DNA of 64,000 nucleotides from CAMREV01 sp051650525 (GCA_051650525.1 JBOFJE010000001.1:108672-172671); one strand, 5' to 3'. Positions 31,753-42,379 are shown, counted from the stretch's first letter. Made by a program: numbers and translations. Notes: generated by a model not told the origin, from the sequence alone.

Positions 31753-32625
31753 ATGAAAAATAAATTAGTAAACATAAATAAAATGATAACAGATGCATAT
31801 AATAATAATTATGCTATTGCTCATATTAATATAAATAATTTAGAATGAATAGTGGCTGCATTGAAGGGGGCTCAAAAAGCAAAGGCACCTATTATTATAG
31901 CAGCATCTGAGGGAGCAATAAAATATAATAATGGTTATAAAAATGTTTATGATATGGTTGTGAATGCAATTGATTTTTTAAATATTGATATTCCTGTTGC
32001 TTTACATTTGGATCATGGGACATACGAAGGTGCTTTAAAATCTATTTCTGCCGGGTTTTCCTCCGTAATGTTTGATGGATCCAATCTTTCTATTGAGGAA
32101 AATATTAAAAAAACAAAAAAAATTGTTCAACTTGCAGAGAAACATGGGGTTTCTGTAGAAGGGGAAGTAGGAGCAATTGGAGGTGAAGAAGATGGGATTA
32201 TTAGTTTAGGTGAATTAGCTAATGTTGATGACTGTAAAAAATTAAGTAATGTTGGAATAAATGTATTAGCTGCAGGAATAGGTAATATTCACGGTGTTTA
32301 TCCAGATAATTGAAACGGATTAAACTTTGACAGACTGAAAGAGATTAATCAAGCTGCTAATAAAATGCCGTTAGTTCTTCATGGAGGGACTGGAATACCA
32401 GAAGATCAAATTTTAAAGGCTATAAAAAATGGAGTTTCAAAAATAAATGTGAATACTGAATGTCAGATTGCCTTTACAAAAGCATTAAAGAATTATTTAA
32501 TTAATAATAATGATGAAAAAGATAAAGGTTTTGATCCAAGAAAAGTTTTAAAACCAGGAGTAGAAGCTATAACCCAAGTAGTATTTGAGAAAATAAATTT
32601 ATTTGGTTCTGCAGGAAAGGCTTAA
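31753..32625 (+). CDS. fba: class II fructose-bisphosphate aldolase
   Basis: Zinc aldolase of glycolysis, cleaving fructose-1,6-bisphosphate. 290 residues with UGA Trp. Seen: NINNLEWIVAAL, LHLDHG (zinc His), EGEVGAIGG, GIGNIHGVYP and VLHGGTGIP (zinc His). All metal and Schiff-type-independent catalytic positions of the class II family are present. Its gene follows rpoE immediately. Confidence 0.95.
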
Positions 32626-32631
32626 TAAAAA

Positions 32632-33726
32632 ATGAGTTTATCTACAGGAATTATAGGATTGCCAAATATTGGTAAATCAACTTTGTTTAGTGCAATTACT
32701 AATAGTAAAGTTGAAATAGCAAACTATGCATTTGCTACAATAAATCCAAATACAGGTATTATTAATTTTAGGGATAAAAGAATTAATGAGTTAGCTAATA
32801 TTATCAACCCGGATAAAATTACTTATGTTTCTTGTAAATTTGTAGATATTGCTGGTTTAGTAAAGGGAGCATCCAAAGGAGAAGGATTAGGCAATAAATT
32901 TTTACAGAATATTAGAGAGATTGATTGTATATGTCATGTTGTTAGATGCTTCAATGATTTGCAAATAACTCATGTGTCAAATTCAGTTGATCCTATAACT
33001 GATGTTACAATTATAAATTTAGAATTAATTTATGCTGATTTAGAAGTAATTAACTCTAGATTGAATAAAATTACAAACAAAGTAAATTCAGGAGATGAAA
33101 AGTTAAGAATAGAATATAATCTTTTTTTAAAATTAAAAGATTGTCTTGAAAAAGAATTAATGTTATCAACCTTAAAATTACAGGAAGAAGAATTATTAAT
33201 TATTAAAAACTATTCTTTTTTGACAATGAAACCAATGTTTTATATAGCAAATATAGATGATAGTGATGTATCTTCCCCTGATAATAATAATTATTATAAT
33301 ATATTATCGAAACATGTTGGTCTTGAAAGCATTATTCCTATTTCAATAAAAATAGAGCATGAGCTTTCTCTTTTAGATGATGAAACTAAAGAATTATTTC
33401 TAAAAGGACTTAATATTGAAAAAAATGGCTTAGATCATTTAATTGAGATTACATACAGAAAATTAGGTTTGGAAACTTTTTTTACTTTCGGGAAAACAGA
33501 GGTAAGAGGATGAACTTTTAAAAAGGGAATGACTGCAAAAGAATGTGCAGGCATTATCCACTCCGATTTTTCAAGAGGATTTATTAAGGCTGAAATTATT
33601 AAGTATGAAGATTTATTAGAAATTAAAGATGAACAAAAATTAAAAGAAACTGGGAAAGTAAAATTAGTGGGAAGGGATTATATTATAAAAGATGGCGATA
33701 TCTGTCACTTTTATTTTAATGTTTAA
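32632..33726 (+). CDS. ychF: YchF/Obg-family ATPase (redox-regulated)
   Basis: 364 residues, UGA Trp at 33511. Seen: G1 GLPNIGKSTLFSAITN, G3 DIAGLVKGASKGEGLG, and a C-terminal TGS/ubiquitin-like domain (FTFGKTEVRGW, GDICHFYFNV). YchF binds ATP rather than GTP and interacts with ribosomes or stress responses; exact function debated. It sits between fba and tdk with 6 and 3 bases of spacing. Confidence 0.94.
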
Positions 33727-33729
33727 ATA

Positions 33730-34323
33730 ATGACAAGTTTTAAAACTAATAGAGGGTGAATAGAGCTTATATGCGGACCTATGTTTGCTGGGAAAACTGA
33801 AGAACTTTTAAGAAAAATTAATCGAGCATCTTATGCAAAATTGGAAACTGTTATATTTAAACCAGTTATTGATACAAGGAATAAGAATTTAATAAAATCC
33901 AGAAGTTTGCAATCAAGAAAAGCAATAGAAATAAATGATTCTATTGAAATATTAAAGTATATTAAGGAATTAAAAAGTAAACCTAGAATAATTGCAATCG
34001 ATGAGATTCAATTTTTTAATGAATCAATTATAAATATAGTTAATTCACTTGCTAATGAAGGTTTTATATTATTTATTTCAGGTCTAGATTTGGATTTTAA
34101 AGGGGAACCTTTTACAATTACTGCAAAGCTTGCTGCTCTTGCTGAATATGTAAATAAATTATCTGCAATATGCACTATTTGTGGTGAACCAGGAACAATA
34201 ACTCAAAGATTAATCAACGGAGAACCAGCAGAATATAATTCAAAAATAATTTTAATTGGCAATACAGAGTCTTATTCTGTAAGGTGTAGAAAGCATCATA
34301 AAGTGTCAGGCAAGATTAAATAG
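33730..34323 (+). CDS. tdk: thymidine kinase
   Basis: Phosphorylates thymidine to dTMP. 197 residues with one UGA Trp (RGWIELICG). Seen: P-loop GPMFAGKTEELLR, AIDEIQFF (Walker B), the lasso/substrate segment SGLDLDFKGEPF, and the zinc cysteines CTICGEPG plus VRCRKHH. Complete type II enzyme. It feeds thymidine salvage together with deoA. Confidence 0.95.
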
Positions 34324-34335
34324 CAATATTTTAAA

Positions 34336-34644
34336 ATGATGAAAGGCCATAATTTGGAATATAAAATAAATACAATGAGATTATGAAACAATGCAAGAAA
34401 TTGTAATTGTCTTGCATCTGACTGTAATATAAAAAATCATAAGCTGTGTTCTATATGTGAGAAAAAATTATTATTTGGATCTCATTTTAGTGTTAAAAGA
34501 TTTAATAAAAGTGTATATTCTTGGAATATTGACTTTATTATTCCTAAATCTTTAGGTGGGAACAACAAATTATCAAATTTACATGTTGTTCACATAAAAT
34601 GCAACAAAAGTAAAAATTCGAAAGATCAGTCGGGAGAATATTAA
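34336..34644 (+). CDS. HNH-like zinc protein with degenerate catalytic motif
   Basis: 102 residues, one UGA Trp. Seen: cysteine-rich start (NCNCLASDC, CSIC), then WNIDFIIPKSLGGNNKLSNL and VVHIKCNKSK, which match the HNH endonuclease layout (D-H-x-x-P-K-S-x-G-G, N-x-x-x-L, H-x-x-C-N). The first His of the catalytic DH pair is replaced by Phe (DFIIP). It may be a nonnuclease zinc-binding descendant or use a shifted catalytic residue. The ATG at 34336 or 34339 follows tdk by 12 bases, and the ABC permease starts 2 bases after its stop. Confidence 0.65.
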
Positions 34645-34646
34645 TT

Positions 34647-35549
34647 ATGAATCATTCAAATAATAAAAATAAAATTCATGTAAAGAAATCTTACTTTGTT
34701 CAAAAAAATAAAAAGCAATTATTAAATATGATTTGAAGAATGGCTATTATTGATATTTATAAACAATACAAAGGATCAATTTTTGCCTGAATTTGATTAT
34801 TTGGAGCTCCTTTATTATTTGTTGGGACATACATATTTGGACTTACTATTGGAGGTAGTTTTAAAACAGAGGGAATAAAAATTGGAAGCAAAACATATGA
34901 CGAAACTAGCTGATTAATAATTGGTTCATTTGCTTGGACTTATATGGGATCTGCTATAACTAAATCATGTAATTCTGTCAGGGAATACTCATGAATAATT
35001 ACCGGGATTGGTGCGCCAATTTACACTATTCCAATATTCACAAACCTTTCAAAAGTGGTTATTGGTGCTTTCTCAATGATAATTTCTGTTCTTCTTTATA
35101 TTATAATATATGAATTAAAGATAATTGAATATCCCAAAGACCACCATGGTCCATTATTTACAGTGAGATTTTTATATTTTCCACTTACAATTTTTTTATC
35201 TTTCTTATTTTTAAGTTTACTTTCTTTAGCAATTGCCCCAATCTCAGCAATCTCAAAGGATGTAACAAATATTATTATTTTAATTCCTGCAATATTAGCA
35301 TGGTTATCTGCCGTTACAATACCACCGAAAGATAATTTTTACAATAACAAAAGTGCTATAAATATTATTATGATTATTAATCCTTTTTTTCATTTAATAG
35401 ATCAATTTAGACAATCAGTGCTTGGTTATGGAGGGGGGACATACTGATGAATAGGGGAAATTTCATTTTGATTAGTTATGATAGGTCTTTTAGTTATTTC
35501 AATTTTTATAACAACAAAGATGGCAAAGCATATAGCCGATATTGTATAG
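34647..35549 (+). CDS. ABC-2 type permease (polysaccharide/teichoic-type export)
   Basis: 300 residues, many UGA Trp. Six or so membrane segments, with the N-terminal DIYKQYKGSIFAWIWLFGAP pattern of the TagG/Wzm family of glycan exporters and a C-terminal IDQFRQSVLGYGGGTYWW. It pairs with the ATPase gene starting 12 bases later. In a wall-less cell the cargo may be a capsular polysaccharide or glycolipid; this is inference. Confidence 0.8.
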
Positions 35550-35561
35550 AAAGAGATTGCA

Positions 35562-36293
35562 ATGGTAGATATAGAATTTAGAAATATTACAAAAAAATAT
35601 GGTCTTTATAAAAATGATCTTAAAAGGCTTTTATCAGTTTTGTTTAAAAAGAAATTTGAAAATACCAAGAATATTCTGGATAACATATCATTTAATATCA
35701 ATGTTGGAGAAAGTGTTTGCTTGATAGGCAAAAACGGTTCAGGCAAATCAACAATTTTAAAAATAATTTCAGGCATAACAACCCCTTCAAACGGTTATTT
35801 TATTGTAAAAAGAAGAGTAAATTCATTATTAAATGTTGTGCTAGGTTTTGATGCTAATTTTACAGGTAGAGAAAATATTTATATAAGAGGGGCATTACTT
35901 GGTTTTTCCAAGAAAGAGATGAATAAGTATTTAAAAGACATTATTGATTTTTCCGAAATTGATGAAAGCATGATTGACCAGGAATTAAAAAGATATTCAA
36001 GTGGGATGGTAACGAGACTAGGATTCTCGATAAATTTAATTTCTGATCCAAAAATTTTAGTGATTGATGAAGCATTAGCAGTTGGTGATGCCGTTTTTGT
36101 TAAAAAATGCATTGATAGAATTAAAGAGATGAGAAAAAAACATGATTTAACAATAATTTTAGTTTCCCATAGTAAGAAGCTTTCTTTAGAATTCTGTGAT
36201 AGAGGAATTTATATTAAAAAAGGAATTATAATTTATGATGGTGAAACTGAAAATGCTTTTAATCAATATTATTTAGATAACAATATTGATTAA
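35562..36293 (+). CDS. ABC transporter ATP-binding protein (TagH/Wzt type)
   Basis: 243 residues. Seen: Walker A LIGKNGSGKSTILKIISG, signature RYSSGMVTRLGF (YSSGM, typical of polysaccharide exporters rather than LSGGQ), Walker B ILVIDEALAVGDAVF (the DEALAVGD of the RfbE/TagH branch), and LVSHS. No C-terminal carbohydrate-binding domain is present (the family members with it are longer). Forms a transporter with the preceding permease. Confidence 0.88.
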   Translation: MVDIEFRNITKKYGLYKNDLKRLLSVLFKKKFENTKNILDNISFNINVGESVCLIGKNGSGKSTILKIISGITTPSNGYFIVKRRVNSLLNVVLGFDANFTGRENIYIRGALLGFSKKEMNKYLKDIIDFSEIDESMIDQELKRYSSGMVTRLGFSINLISDPKILVIDEALAVGDAVFVKKCIDRIKEMRKKHDLTIILVSHSKKLSLEFCDRGIYIKKGIIIYDGETENAFNQYYLDNNID

Positions 36294-36422
36294 AAAATAA
36301 TATTTTATATTTAAAAAAATAATGTATAATACTAAAGTATGTACTCTATTTTTTTTATAATATGATACACCAAAAGATGTTGTAAGATTTGGAAGATAGA
36401 TATTAATACAAGGAGATAAAAG
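36294..36422 (+). promoter_or_regulatory. promoter and leader of the S10 ribosomal operon
   Basis: 129-bp gap ahead of rpsJ. Two TATAAT hexamers, 36325-36330 (context ATGTATAAT) and 36356-36361, could each be a -10; -35 elements are weak. AAGGAG lies before the rpsJ ATG. No clear terminator for the ABC genes is visible, so readthrough is possible. Confidence 0.45.
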
Positions 36423-36725
36423 ATGAAAGAATTAAAAATAAAATTATTTTCTTATGACCATAGGTTATTAGAAAATTCAATAAAAAAAATAGTTCAAATT
36501 GCTGATGATACAAAGGCTAGCATAAAAGGGCCTATCCCATTACCAACTAAGAAAGAAATATTTACAATTTGTAGGTCTCCACATGTGAATAAGCCATCAA
36601 GAGAACAGTTTGAAAGAAGGACACATAAGAGATTATTATTTATTAATTCTCAATCACAAGAAACAATTGAATTATTAAATAAACTGATACTACCATCTGG
36701 TGTTCAAATTAAAATTAGATTATAG
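36423..36725 (+). CDS. rpsJ: 30S ribosomal protein S10
   Basis: 100 residues. KIKLFSYDHRLLENSIKKI at the start and GPIPLPTKKEIFTICRSPHVNKPSREQFE in parts match S10, ending with LPSGVQIKIRL. First gene of the ribosomal supercluster, with AAGGAG as ribosome site. S10 also serves as NusE in antitermination. Confidence 0.96.
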   Translation: MKELKIKLFSYDHRLLENSIKKIVQIADDTKASIKGPIPLPTKKEIFTICRSPHVNKPSREQFERRTHKRLLFINSQSQETIELLNKLILPSGVQIKIRL

Positions 36726-36752
36726 TTTGTAATAATTGAAAAAGGAATAAGC

Positions 36753-37463
36753 ATGAAAATGATATTAGGAAGAAAAATTGGAATGATTTCATCATTTTTA
36801 GTTGATGGGAAAATGATTCCTGTAACTGTAATTAATGCAGATGAAAATATTGTAATAGAAGTAAAAACAAAAGAAAAATTTCAATATAATGCTACAAAAA
36901 TTGGATATGAATTTTCAAAAGAAAAAAATTTATCAAAAGCTGAAATTGGGGTTTTTAAAAAATTAAATTTACCTGTTATGAGACACATTAGAGAATTTAG
37001 GGATGTTATTGGTTATAAAATAGGTGATAAAATTACTGTAAATACTTTTAGAATTGGTGATTATGTTGACATCCAAGGGATTAGCAAAGGTAAAGGATTT
37101 ACAGGAGCTATAAAAAGATGAAATTTTAAGTGCGGTCCTAAAAGTCATGGTGCAGGATTTCCCCACAGATATCAGGGCTCTATTTCCTTTGGTAGAGGTG
37201 GTAGTCAAGGCCAAAGAGTTATGAAAGGAAAAAAAATGTCTGGACATCATGGAGTTGCCACTAAAACTATTTCAAATTTAGAAATTATTGGAATTTTACC
37301 TGAAAAAAACTTAATTTTAATTAGAGGATCTATCCCAGGACCAAAAAAATCTTTGGTTACCATAAAAGAAACAAATAAAATAAAAAATAACAAGAAGAGT
37401 TCAGAAGTTATTAATTTATTCAAAGCAACAGAAATTAATTCTCAACAGGTTCAAGGTGATTAA
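36753..37463 (+). CDS. rplC: 50S ribosomal protein L3
   Basis: 236 residues, one UGA Trp (KRWNFKCGP). Seen: LGRKIGM at the N-terminus and the HGAGFPHRYQGSISFGRG and KGKKMSGHHG blocks of the central loop that reaches the peptidyl transferase centre. A Lys/Asn-rich C-terminal tail of about 25 residues extends beyond the usual end. Confidence 0.96.
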
Positions 37464-37464
37464 A

Positions 37465-38109
37465 ATGAATACATTTAAATTAATTGATTTAGAAGGCAAT
37501 GAAAAAATTGTAGAAGTGAAAAATAAATCTTTGTTTGAAGAAAAAATAAATAAACAAGCTATATTTGATGCAATATTAAGTGAGAATTCTGGTTCTAGGC
37601 AAGGCACTCATTCCACACTTACTAAGGCAGAGGTTAGAGGCGGAGGTAGGAAACCTTGAAGGCAAAAACACACTGGGAAAGCCAGACAGGGTTCTATTAG
37701 AAATCCCCAGTGAGTTGGAGGAGGTAGAGCATTTGGACCTTCACCAAATGTTAATTACACAAAATTAATAAATAAGAAGGTTAGAAAATTAGCTTTTCGT
37801 TCTGCTTTTACATTAAAAGTTAAAGATCAAAATGTTATGCTCTTAACTAATAATGCAAGAATGGAAAAACCATCAACTAAAATAATTTTTTCATTGATAA
37901 AAAAATTAAAATTAGAAAATAAAAAGGTTCTTTTTGTGTTGAATGAAAATAATAATGAGATTGTAAAATCTTGCAATAATATTAATAAAGTTATTTCAAA
38001 ATCATGAAAGCAAGTTTCTACAAAAGATTTGGTAAATTCTTCTGTGACCATTGTTCAAGTAGAAGCTTTTAATAATTTATCAGGAGTATTTTCAAATGGA
38101 ATTAAGTAA
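37465..38109 (+). CDS. rplD: 50S ribosomal protein L4
   Basis: 214 residues with UGA Trp. The conserved tunnel loop (SRQGTHSTLTKAEVRGGGRK, then WRQKHTGKARQGS) and a FGPSPNVNY segment are present. ATG at 37465, preceded by AAGGTGAT, is preferred over the in-frame GTG at 37456 that lies inside rplC. Confidence 0.95.
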
Positions 38110-38395
38110 TGTAATCACAAAACCATACAGAACTGAAAAAACATACAATTTGGGATTAAGTGATAATAAGAAAAAATATGCCTTTGTTGTTCATAAAAAA
38201 TCCACAAAAAAATTGATTTCAAAGGCTTTTTTTGAAATATACAATGTTATTCCAGAATCAATTAATATATTGATTAAAAAACCAACTCATATTAGAACAG
38301 GTACAAAAAAACCTGGATGATCAAAATTAAAAAAAATAGCTTATATTACTTTACCAAAAGGCGTAGATATAATAAAAGAAGATGATTCCAAATAA
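38096..38395 (+). CDS. rplW: 50S ribosomal protein L23
   Basis: 99 residues. VITKPYRTEKTYNL at the start and KYAFVVHKKSTKKLI match L23, the docking site for trigger factor and SRP at the tunnel exit. One UGA Trp (KPGWSKLKK). Overlaps rplD by 14 bases. Confidence 0.93.
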
Positions 38396-38419
38396 ATATA
38401 ATCAAAAAAAGGAGAATGT

Positions 38420-39259
38420 ATGGCAATTAAACGTGTTAAAGCTAGAAGTAGCGGCATTAGACAAACTATTTCTATAGATTATAAAAAAACACTTACTACT
38501 GATAAACCATATAAAGCATTAATTGTTAAAAAACAAAGAAAATCTGGAAGAAATAATGAAGGTAAGATAACTGTTCGACACAGGGGTGGAGGAAGTAAAA
38601 AAAATTATAGACTTATAGATTTCAAAAGAAATAAATTTGGTAAATGAGCAACTGTAAAAACAATAGAATATGATCCAAATAGAACATCTTTTATTTCATT
38701 ATTATCGTACGAGGATGGAGAAAAGAGATATATTATTTCTCCGAAAGGAATAAAAGTCGGAGATAAGGTTATATCTGATACAAAAAGTGTGGATATCAAG
38801 ATTGGTAATACAATGCCTATTAGTGAGATTCCCGAAGGTACTCTAATACATAATATTGAATTAATATTTAGTCGTGGAGGACAACTAATTAGATCAGCAG
38901 GTGCTTCTGCTCAAATCCTTGGTAAGGATGAATCTGGAAATTTTACCATAATTAAACTATCTTCAAATGAAGTAAGGAAAATTAAAAATAATTGTTTAGC
39001 TACAATTGGCATTGTTTCTAATGAAGAACATAATTTGGTTAACATAGGAAAAGCTGGTAGGAATCGTCATAAAGGGATTAGGCCAACTGTTAGAGGTTCA
39101 GCAATGAATCCGAATGATCATCCACATGGCGGAGGAGAGGGCAAAACCTCAATAGGTAGAGATGCACCAAGAACTCCAAGTGGTAAAAAACATATGGGTG
39201 TAAAGACTAGAAATAAGAAGAAGAGCTCTAATTCATTAATTGTGAGAAGAAGAAAATAA
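38420..39259 (+). CDS. rplB: 50S ribosomal protein L2
   Basis: 279 residues, UGA Trp at 38645. Seen: KITVRHRGGGSKKNYR, the central SRGGQLIRSAGASAQI, and GSAMNPNDHPHGGGEGKTSI with the histidine near the peptidyl transferase centre. Standard length; AAAGGAG precedes the ATG. Confidence 0.97.
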
Positions 39260-39269
39260 GGATGAAATA

Positions 39270-39536
39270 ATGTCAAGAAGTTCAAAAAAAGGTGCTTTTA
39301 TTGATAAAAAATTACTTAAAAAGGTTGAAGTGATGATTAGTCAAGAAAAGAAAAGAAGCATTAAAACATGGTCTAGAAGAAGTACAATTTTCCCTGAGTT
39401 TATAGGACTTACATTTGAAGTTCATAATGGAAAAAATTTTATAAATGTCTATGTAACTGAAGATATGATAGGACACAAGTTAGGAGAATTTGCTCCTACT
39501 CGTTCCTATAAAGGCCATACAGGAAATCGGAAATAG
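39270..39536 (+). CDS. rpsS: 30S ribosomal protein S19
   Basis: 88 residues. SRSSKKGAFIDKKLLKK, IKTWSRRSTIFPEFIGLT, and GHKLGEFAPTRSYKGH at the end match S19. Sits in its usual place between L2 and L22. Confidence 0.97.
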   Translation: MSRSSKKGAFIDKKLLKKVEVMISQEKKRSIKTWSRRSTIFPEFIGLTFEVHNGKNFINVYVTEDMIGHKLGEFAPTRSYKGHTGNRK

Positions 39537-39545
39537 GAGTAATAT

Positions 39546-40070
39546 ATGAAAGCAATTGCAAAACAAAAAAATGTACATGTTTCTAGTAGAAAAGCAAAAT
39601 TAGTAATTGATTTAATTAGGAATAAAGATGTAATTAAAGCAACACAAATTTTAGAAAATACTAATAAAAAAATAGCACCCATTGTTTTAAAATTGCTGCA
39701 TCAAGCAATTTCTAATGCTACTAATAATCATGCTATGGATTCTTCTAAACTTTACATTTATCATATTGTTGCAAACCAAGCGCCTACATTAAAAAGAACA
39801 AATCCTAGAGCAAGAGGTTCTGCAGATTTATTGAAAAAAAGGTACAGTCACCTCGAATTAGTTTTGTCAGATGATGAAAATGAGAGAGTCAAAGATATTC
39901 AATTAATAAAAAATAAGATTAAGAATAGGGCAGAAAAAAATAAAGGTTATAGTGCAAAACAAAGAAAAATTAATGAATTAAAAATTAAACACAGACAAAT
40001 GAATGTAGTTTTAAAAAATAAGATAGCAACTAAATCAAAAGAAAAAAATTTAGTATTAGGAAGTAAATAA
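39546..40070 (+). CDS. rplV: 50S ribosomal protein L22, C-terminally extended
   Basis: 174 residues against about 110 in most bacteria. The core (VSSRKAKLVIDLIRNKDV, ANQAPTLKRTNPRARGSAD with the tunnel beta-hairpin, and HLELVLSD) ends near residue 115. The following 60 residues are Lys/Arg/Asn-rich and probably helical. Extensions of L22 are known in some mycoplasmas; the role here is unknown. Confidence 0.95.
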   Translation: MKAIAKQKNVHVSSRKAKLVIDLIRNKDVIKATQILENTNKKIAPIVLKLLHQAISNATNNHAMDSSKLYIYHIVANQAPTLKRTNPRARGSADLLKKRYSHLELVLSDDENERVKDIQLIKNKIKNRAEKNKGYSAKQRKINELKIKHRQMNVVLKNKIATKSKEKNLVLGSK

Positions 40071-40071
40071 T

Positions 40072-40848
40072 ATGGGTCAAAAAGTAAATTCAAATGGATT
40101 AAGATTTGGCATTAATAGAAATTGACAATCTCGATGAATAGCATCAAGTAATTATCAAACTTCTAAATGATTAATTGAAGATGATAAAATCAGAAATTAT
40201 ATTTTTAGTAAATATAACAAAGCTGAAATAGATAGTATTCATATTGAAAGATTGCAAGATAGAATCGAATTATTTATTTATGCTGTTCAAACAGGTTATT
40301 TTTTTGGCAGAGAGGGAAAAGAAGAAGAGAAATTAAAAAAAGAAATTAATAAAATTGTTGGAAGAAATATAAAAGTTTTTTTTAAGGTTATCCAAATTGA
40401 AAATAAAATGCTCTCTGCAAAAATCATGGCTAGAGAAATAGCAGATCAAATTGAGAAAAAAATTTCTTTTAGAAATGCTCAAAAATTTGTTATTAAAAAA
40501 GTTTTACAGTCAGGAGCAATTGGTATTAAAACAAGAGTATCTGGTAGATTAGGTGGAGTAGAAATGGCCAGAGAGGAAGGATATTCTGAAGGAATTACTC
40601 CTTTATCAACACTAAGGGCTAATGTTGATTATGCATTAGAAGAAGCACATACAACATATGGGATTATTGGTGTTAAAGTTTGAATCAATAGAGGAACAGT
40701 TTTTGGAACCGATCTTGATAATAAAAATCCTATTACTTTAAAACAAAAAATAAATAAAAATAGTAAATTTAACGATTTTAAAAATAAAAAATCATTTAAT
40801 AGAGATGAACCCCAAAATATGCTTTCCAAAACTAATGAAAAGGAGTAA
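40072..40848 (+). CDS. rpsC: 30S ribosomal protein S3
   Basis: 258 residues with several UGA Trp near the N-terminus and one in VKVWINRG. MGQKVNSNGLRFGI, the KH domain with VGRNIKVFFKVIQI, and RVSGRLGGVEMAREEGYSEG match S3. A basic, Asn-rich tail of about 45 residues follows the family core. Confidence 0.96.
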
Positions 40849-40854
40849 ATAATT

Positions 40855-41268
40855 ATGTTACAACCTAAGAGAACAAAATATAGAAAACCTCATCGTATTA
40901 AGTATGATGGAAAGGCAAAAGGCAATACCTATGTTGCTTTTGGGGAATATGGTTTGATGTCAACAAAGGGAGATTGAATTAGTGACAGACAAATAGAGTC
41001 GGCAAGAATTGCTATTTCAAAATGTCTTGGGAAAACAGGGAAAATGTGAATAAGAATATTTCCTCATTTATCTTTAACAAAAAAACCACTTGAAGTAAGA
41101 ATGGGTTCTGGTAAAGGGACTCCAGAAAAATGAGTAGCAGTTGTTAAGAATGGAACAATAATGTTTGAAGTTGCAGGCATCTCTGAAATTGATATGAAAA
41201 GTGCATTAACCAAAGCTGGTAATAAGCTTTCTGTTACTTGAAAGATTGTTAGAAGGGAGATTATTTAA
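40855..41268 (+). CDS. rplP: 50S ribosomal protein L16
   Basis: 137 residues with UGA Trp. MLQPKRTKYRKPHR, the IRIFPHLSLTKKPLEVRMGS core and GKGTPEKWVAVVK match L16, near the A-site tRNA. AAAGGAG lies upstream; the rpmC ATG directly follows the stop. Confidence 0.97.
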
Positions 41269-41724
41269 ATGGTAAAAGAATTAAGAAATAAATCTAATAA
41301 AGAACTTGGACAATTAGTAATTAAAATGAAATCTAAATTATTAGAATATCGTTTTCAGGAATCTGCCGGAGAACTTGTGGCAACTCATATGATAAAAACG
41401 GTTAAAAAAAATATTGCAATTGCTTTAACAATTTTAAGTGAGAGGAATGTTAAATTATCTGCCTCTTCTGTAGATTATTCACTAATTGAGTATAAGGATA
41501 ACATAAGGTTATCTAGATCAATAAGAGATGGCAAATCTTTGCTAATGCTTGAAAAAGAAGAAGCCCCTGAAAACAGTATTAATAATAACCCTGAAAAGAA
41601 AAAATCTATTGTTAATAAAACTTCAAAAAAAGATTCTAAAGTTGATAAAAAAATTGTTAAAAAAGAAAATAAAAATGAAAAAAAAGTTAGTCTCATTAGG
41701 AAAACAACAGGTAGAGGGAAATAA
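41269..41724 (+). CDS. rpmC: 50S ribosomal protein L29 with long Lys-rich C-terminal extension
   Basis: 151 residues against about 65 normally. Residues 1-65 are L29: ELRNKSNKELGQLVIKMKSK with LLEYRFQESAGEL, then KKNIAIALTILSER. The following 85 residues begin with VKLSASSVDYSLIEY and end in a strongly basic Lys/Asn-rich stretch ending RKTTGRGK. L29 sits by the tunnel exit, so the tail would be exposed to nascent chains and factors. Longer L29 is known in some mycoplasmas. rpsQ shares its last base. Confidence 0.88.
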   Translation: MVKELRNKSNKELGQLVIKMKSKLLEYRFQESAGELVATHMIKTVKKNIAIALTILSERNVKLSASSVDYSLIEYKDNIRLSRSIRDGKSLLMLEKEEAPENSINNNPEKKKSIVNKTSKKDSKVDKKIVKKENKNEKKVSLIRKTTGRGK

Positions 41725-41984
41725 TGGAAAAAAGATTAAGTAACAAAAAAACACTAATAGGGTTTGTTATTTCTACTAAAATGCAAAAAACTATAACTGT
41801 CCAAGTTGAAACAAAAACAAAACATAAGCTTTATCATAAGTTAGTAATTAGACATAAAAAATATCATGCACATGATGAAAATTCATTAGCTAGTGAAGGT
41901 GATTTGGTTGAGATTATAGAAAATAGACCATACAGTAAGACAAAATGTTGAAAACTAAAAAGAATAATTGAGAAAGTTGCATAA
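41724..41984 (+). CDS. rpsQ: 30S ribosomal protein S17
   Basis: 86 residues with one UGA Trp (CWKLKRI). KTLIGFVISTKMQKTITVQV and the RHKKYHAHDE and ENRPYSKTK blocks identify S17. Start codon overlaps the rpmC stop. Confidence 0.95.
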
Positions 41985-41999
41985 TAAGGAGCTATTAAT

Positions 42000-42368
42000 A
42001 TGATACAATTCATGTCAAGATTAAATGTAGCAGATAATACTGGTGCAAAGATAGTAGGTGTTATTAAGGTTCTTGGAGGTTCAAAAAGGAGATATGCATC
42101 GATAGGAGATATTGTTGTTGTCTCTGTAAAAAAATGTCAGCCAAACACTAATGTGAAGAAAGGTCAGATATTTAAAGCAGTTGTTGTAAGAACAAAAAAA
42201 AGTATTAGAAGAAGTAGCGGTCAGTACTTAAGTTTCAATGAGAATGCATGTGTAATCATTAAGGATGATAAGACTCCCAGGGGCACACGTATATTTGGGC
42301 CAGTTGCAAGAGAATTAAGAGATAGGGGCTATCCAAAAATTGTTTCATTAGCTCCAGAGGTTCTTTAA
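42000..42368 (+). CDS. rplN: 50S ribosomal protein L14
   Basis: 122 residues, exact family length. MIQFMSRLNVADNTGAKIV and the GTRIFGPVARELRDRGY, KIVSLAPEVL end are characteristic. AAGGAG upstream. Confidence 0.97.
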   Translation: MIQFMSRLNVADNTGAKIVGVIKVLGGSKRRYASIGDIVVVSVKKCQPNTNVKKGQIFKAVVVRTKKSIRRSSGQYLSFNENACVIIKDDKTPRGTRIFGPVARELRDRGYPKIVSLAPEVL

Positions 42369-42379
42369 AAGGAAGAAAT

